Positions 4,429-5,479 of a DNA stretch of 5,479 nucleotides are shown here, one piece after another. The position numbers and the translations under genes were made by a program. The DNA is taken from contig JASJEI010000545.1 of assembly GCA_030064795.1 (NCBI GenBank), positions 1-5,479 of the forward strand, written 5' to 3'. A model generated the notes under the pieces. It was not told the origin of the DNA. It saw only the letters and a list, made by a program, of their open reading frames with translations, and made no database searches. Origin of the DNA: Pleurocapsa sp. MO_226.B13. GTDB lineage: Bacteria > Cyanobacteriota > Cyanobacteriia > Cyanobacteriales > Xenococcaceae. Each line of letters starts with the position of its first letter. The stretch's first letter is position 1.

Positions 4429-5049
4429 TTACCTTAAAATTAGCGATTTTCCCCAAAGGTTTTTGGGATAGCGCACCATCGGAAATAGAGTCGGAGAATC
4501 GGCTATCTGAATTTTACCGATCGCTTCAAAACCATGTTTTTCAAAGAAAGGAAGATTTGCCAGATTAGAAGCCTCTACATAGGCAAGTTGACTGTAGCGA
4601 TCGCAATAATCTAAAATTGGTCGGATCGATGCGGAGCCATATCCTCGATGCTGTTGAGTCGGCTTCACCCCCAAAAGTGCCAGATACCAATGCGGTTCGC
4701 AAGGGTGAAAATCCCTTCTCTGTTTCAGCATCCTAATTGCTGAGTCTCGTTTTTCTGGGGTTATTGTCAGTCGGATCCCTCGCACAACTGCATCCAGATC
4801 GGGGTGAATTTGAGGAGGAAACCAAAAAGCTGCACCAGAGTAACTTTGAGAATAATAAACCGTCCCCGAATCAAAGGCTTTACCAGCAAAAGCCGTGACC
4901 AAACTGGGAAAGCTATAGAGATATTGTTGAGGAGAATAATAGATCCAACGTGCTATCGGATCGTTGCAAAAAGCAAGCACGATGGAACTGAGAATATTTT
5001 GCAGATCGTTTTGCTGTTTGATGGGATTTTCTAAGGTTAAAACAGTCAC
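4429..5049 (-). CDS. GNAT-family N-acetyltransferase
   Basis: A 206-residue acetyl-CoA-dependent acetyltransferase from the GTG at 5049. Motif A is HWYLALLGVKPTQQHRGYGS (120-139), with the CoA-binding QxxGxG as Q133-HR-G136-Y-G138. Motif B is YVEASNLANLPFFEKHGFE (157-175), where the Asn and the YEKxGF-like segment are classic GNAT features. The N-terminal half has FCNDPIARWIYYSP and AAFWFPP, as in general GNAT proteins of about 200 residues. Substrate cannot be told. AGGA (5062-5059) lies 9 bases before the GTG. A TTG at 5106 would extend it by 19 residues, but that would overlap the preceding gene by 46 bp. Its Shine-Dalgarno overlaps the stop of the acyl-CoA dehydrogenase gene, so translation of the two is probably coupled. 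Confidence 0.87.
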   Translation of the reverse strand: MTVLTLENPIKQQNDLQNILSSIVLAFCNDPIARWIYYSPQQYLYSFPSLVTAFAGKAFDSGTVYYSQSYSGAAFWFPPQIHPDLDAVVRGIRLTITPEKRDSAIRMLKQRRDFHPCEPHWYLALLGVKPTQQHRGYGSASIRPILDYCDRYSQLAYVEASNLANLPFFEKHGFEAIGKIQIADSPTLFPMVRYPKNLWGKSLILR

Positions 5050-5060
5050 AATCTTAAATC

Positions 5061-5479
5061 CTATGAATATTGAGTAGGAGTAGGAAAGATATTGTTTAAC
5101 AGCCAATTACCCACATCGCGAAGCTTATAATCTATAGGATCGTGGAGGGTAAAGGTTCGGAGATCTCGCCAGTAGCGGTCAAATCCATAGCGACAAGCAG
5201 TGGCTCTCGCGCCAGTAACTTCAAACATCCGCGTGGTAATATCTAAACCAACTTTGGCAGCAAATGCTTTAGCAGCAGAAACAGCAATGGCAATTTCTCC
5301 TCTTTCTGCAAAGGTCAAATTGAACCCCTGTTGCCAGCCTGCATCTATTTTTTTGGCCGCTCTTTCCGCTAGGGCGATCGCTGCCTGTAGTTCTGTCCAG
5401 AATTCCCCATAGTGGTAGAGAATAAAGGGGTCTTCACAAGCGCGATCGACTCCCGAACTAATCCAAGGACGAGTCTTAG
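5061..5479 (-). CDS. Acyl-CoA dehydrogenase / SfnB-like flavoprotein, C-terminal part (runs off the right edge)
   Basis: The frame is open from the window edge to TAG 5063-5061, giving the last 138 residues; the true start lies outside. The segment is the helical C-terminal domain of acyl-CoA dehydrogenase-fold flavoproteins. Its closing pattern, RMFEVTGARATACRYGFDRYWRDLRTFTLHDPIDYK, has the DRxWRxxRTxTLHDPxxYK form I associate with the SfnB/DszC-like group (FMN/FAD-dependent monooxygenases or desulfurisation proteins) more than with beta-oxidation enzymes. That would suggest organosulfur or another small substrate, but the active-site and FAD-binding parts are not in view. No frameshift is seen. 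It is directly followed by the GNAT gene with an 11-bp gap. Confidence 0.85.
   Translation of the reverse strand, partial: KTRPWISSGVDRACEDPFILYHYGEFWTELQAAIALAERAAKKIDAGWQQGFNLTFAERGEIAIAVSAAKAFAAKVGLDITTRMFEVTGARATACRYGFDRYWRDLRTFTLHDPIDYKLRDVGNWLLNNIFPTPTQYS

Overview
The window looks cyanobacterial. It has six perfect copies of the HIP1 octamer GCGATCGC (starting at 782, 3521, 3847, 4198, 4597 and 5374) plus several near-copies, moderately AT-rich intergenic DNA, and cyanobacterial-style accessory genes. The sequence alone does not fix the genus, nor whether this is chromosome or plasmid. Almost every host gene is on the minus strand; the only plus-strand gene is the transposase of one insertion sequence.

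Region 81-1317 is a compact partition-like module. A ParF-type ParA ATPase (560-1153, TTG start) overlaps by ATGA a basic protein with an AT-hook and a ribbon-helix-helix-like C-terminus (81-563). Immediately upstream of parA lies an AT-rich array with a strict 8-bp period (1230-1317). A second array with the same period, the same first unit and the same last units lies at 2103-2150. A degenerate third tract in 8-bp register runs through the 3' end of the RHH gene (95-158). Contiguous octamers next to a ParA/RHH pair are what a type Ib centromere and operator would look like. This is the strongest candidate for an undescribed system here, but binding is inferred, not shown.

Region 1339-2544. 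Between the two strong arrays sits a short-chain dehydrogenase-like gene whose catalytic Tyr is Phe. Beyond the second array, and a structured 37-bp inverted repeat, is a small gene for a Rof/YaeO-like (Rho-binding antiterminator family) protein, notable because cyanobacteria are generally thought to lack Rho.

Region 2582-3480 is an apparently complete IS5-family element of about 899 bp. It has 19-bp imperfect inverted repeats, two transposase frames joined by a -1 shift on an A9 run, and all three DDE residues. Its right end cuts a sodium:solute symporter gene at codon 220. The missing 3' part is not on the other side of the element, so a deletion accompanied or followed the insertion.

Region 3478-5479 holds, reading leftwards from the right edge, the C-terminal part of an acyl-CoA dehydrogenase/SfnB-like flavoprotein, a GNAT acetyltransferase 11 bp behind it, a DUF3311-like small membrane protein, and the truncated symporter overlapping it by ATGA. 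No RNA genes, CRISPR arrays or convincing intrinsic terminators were seen.
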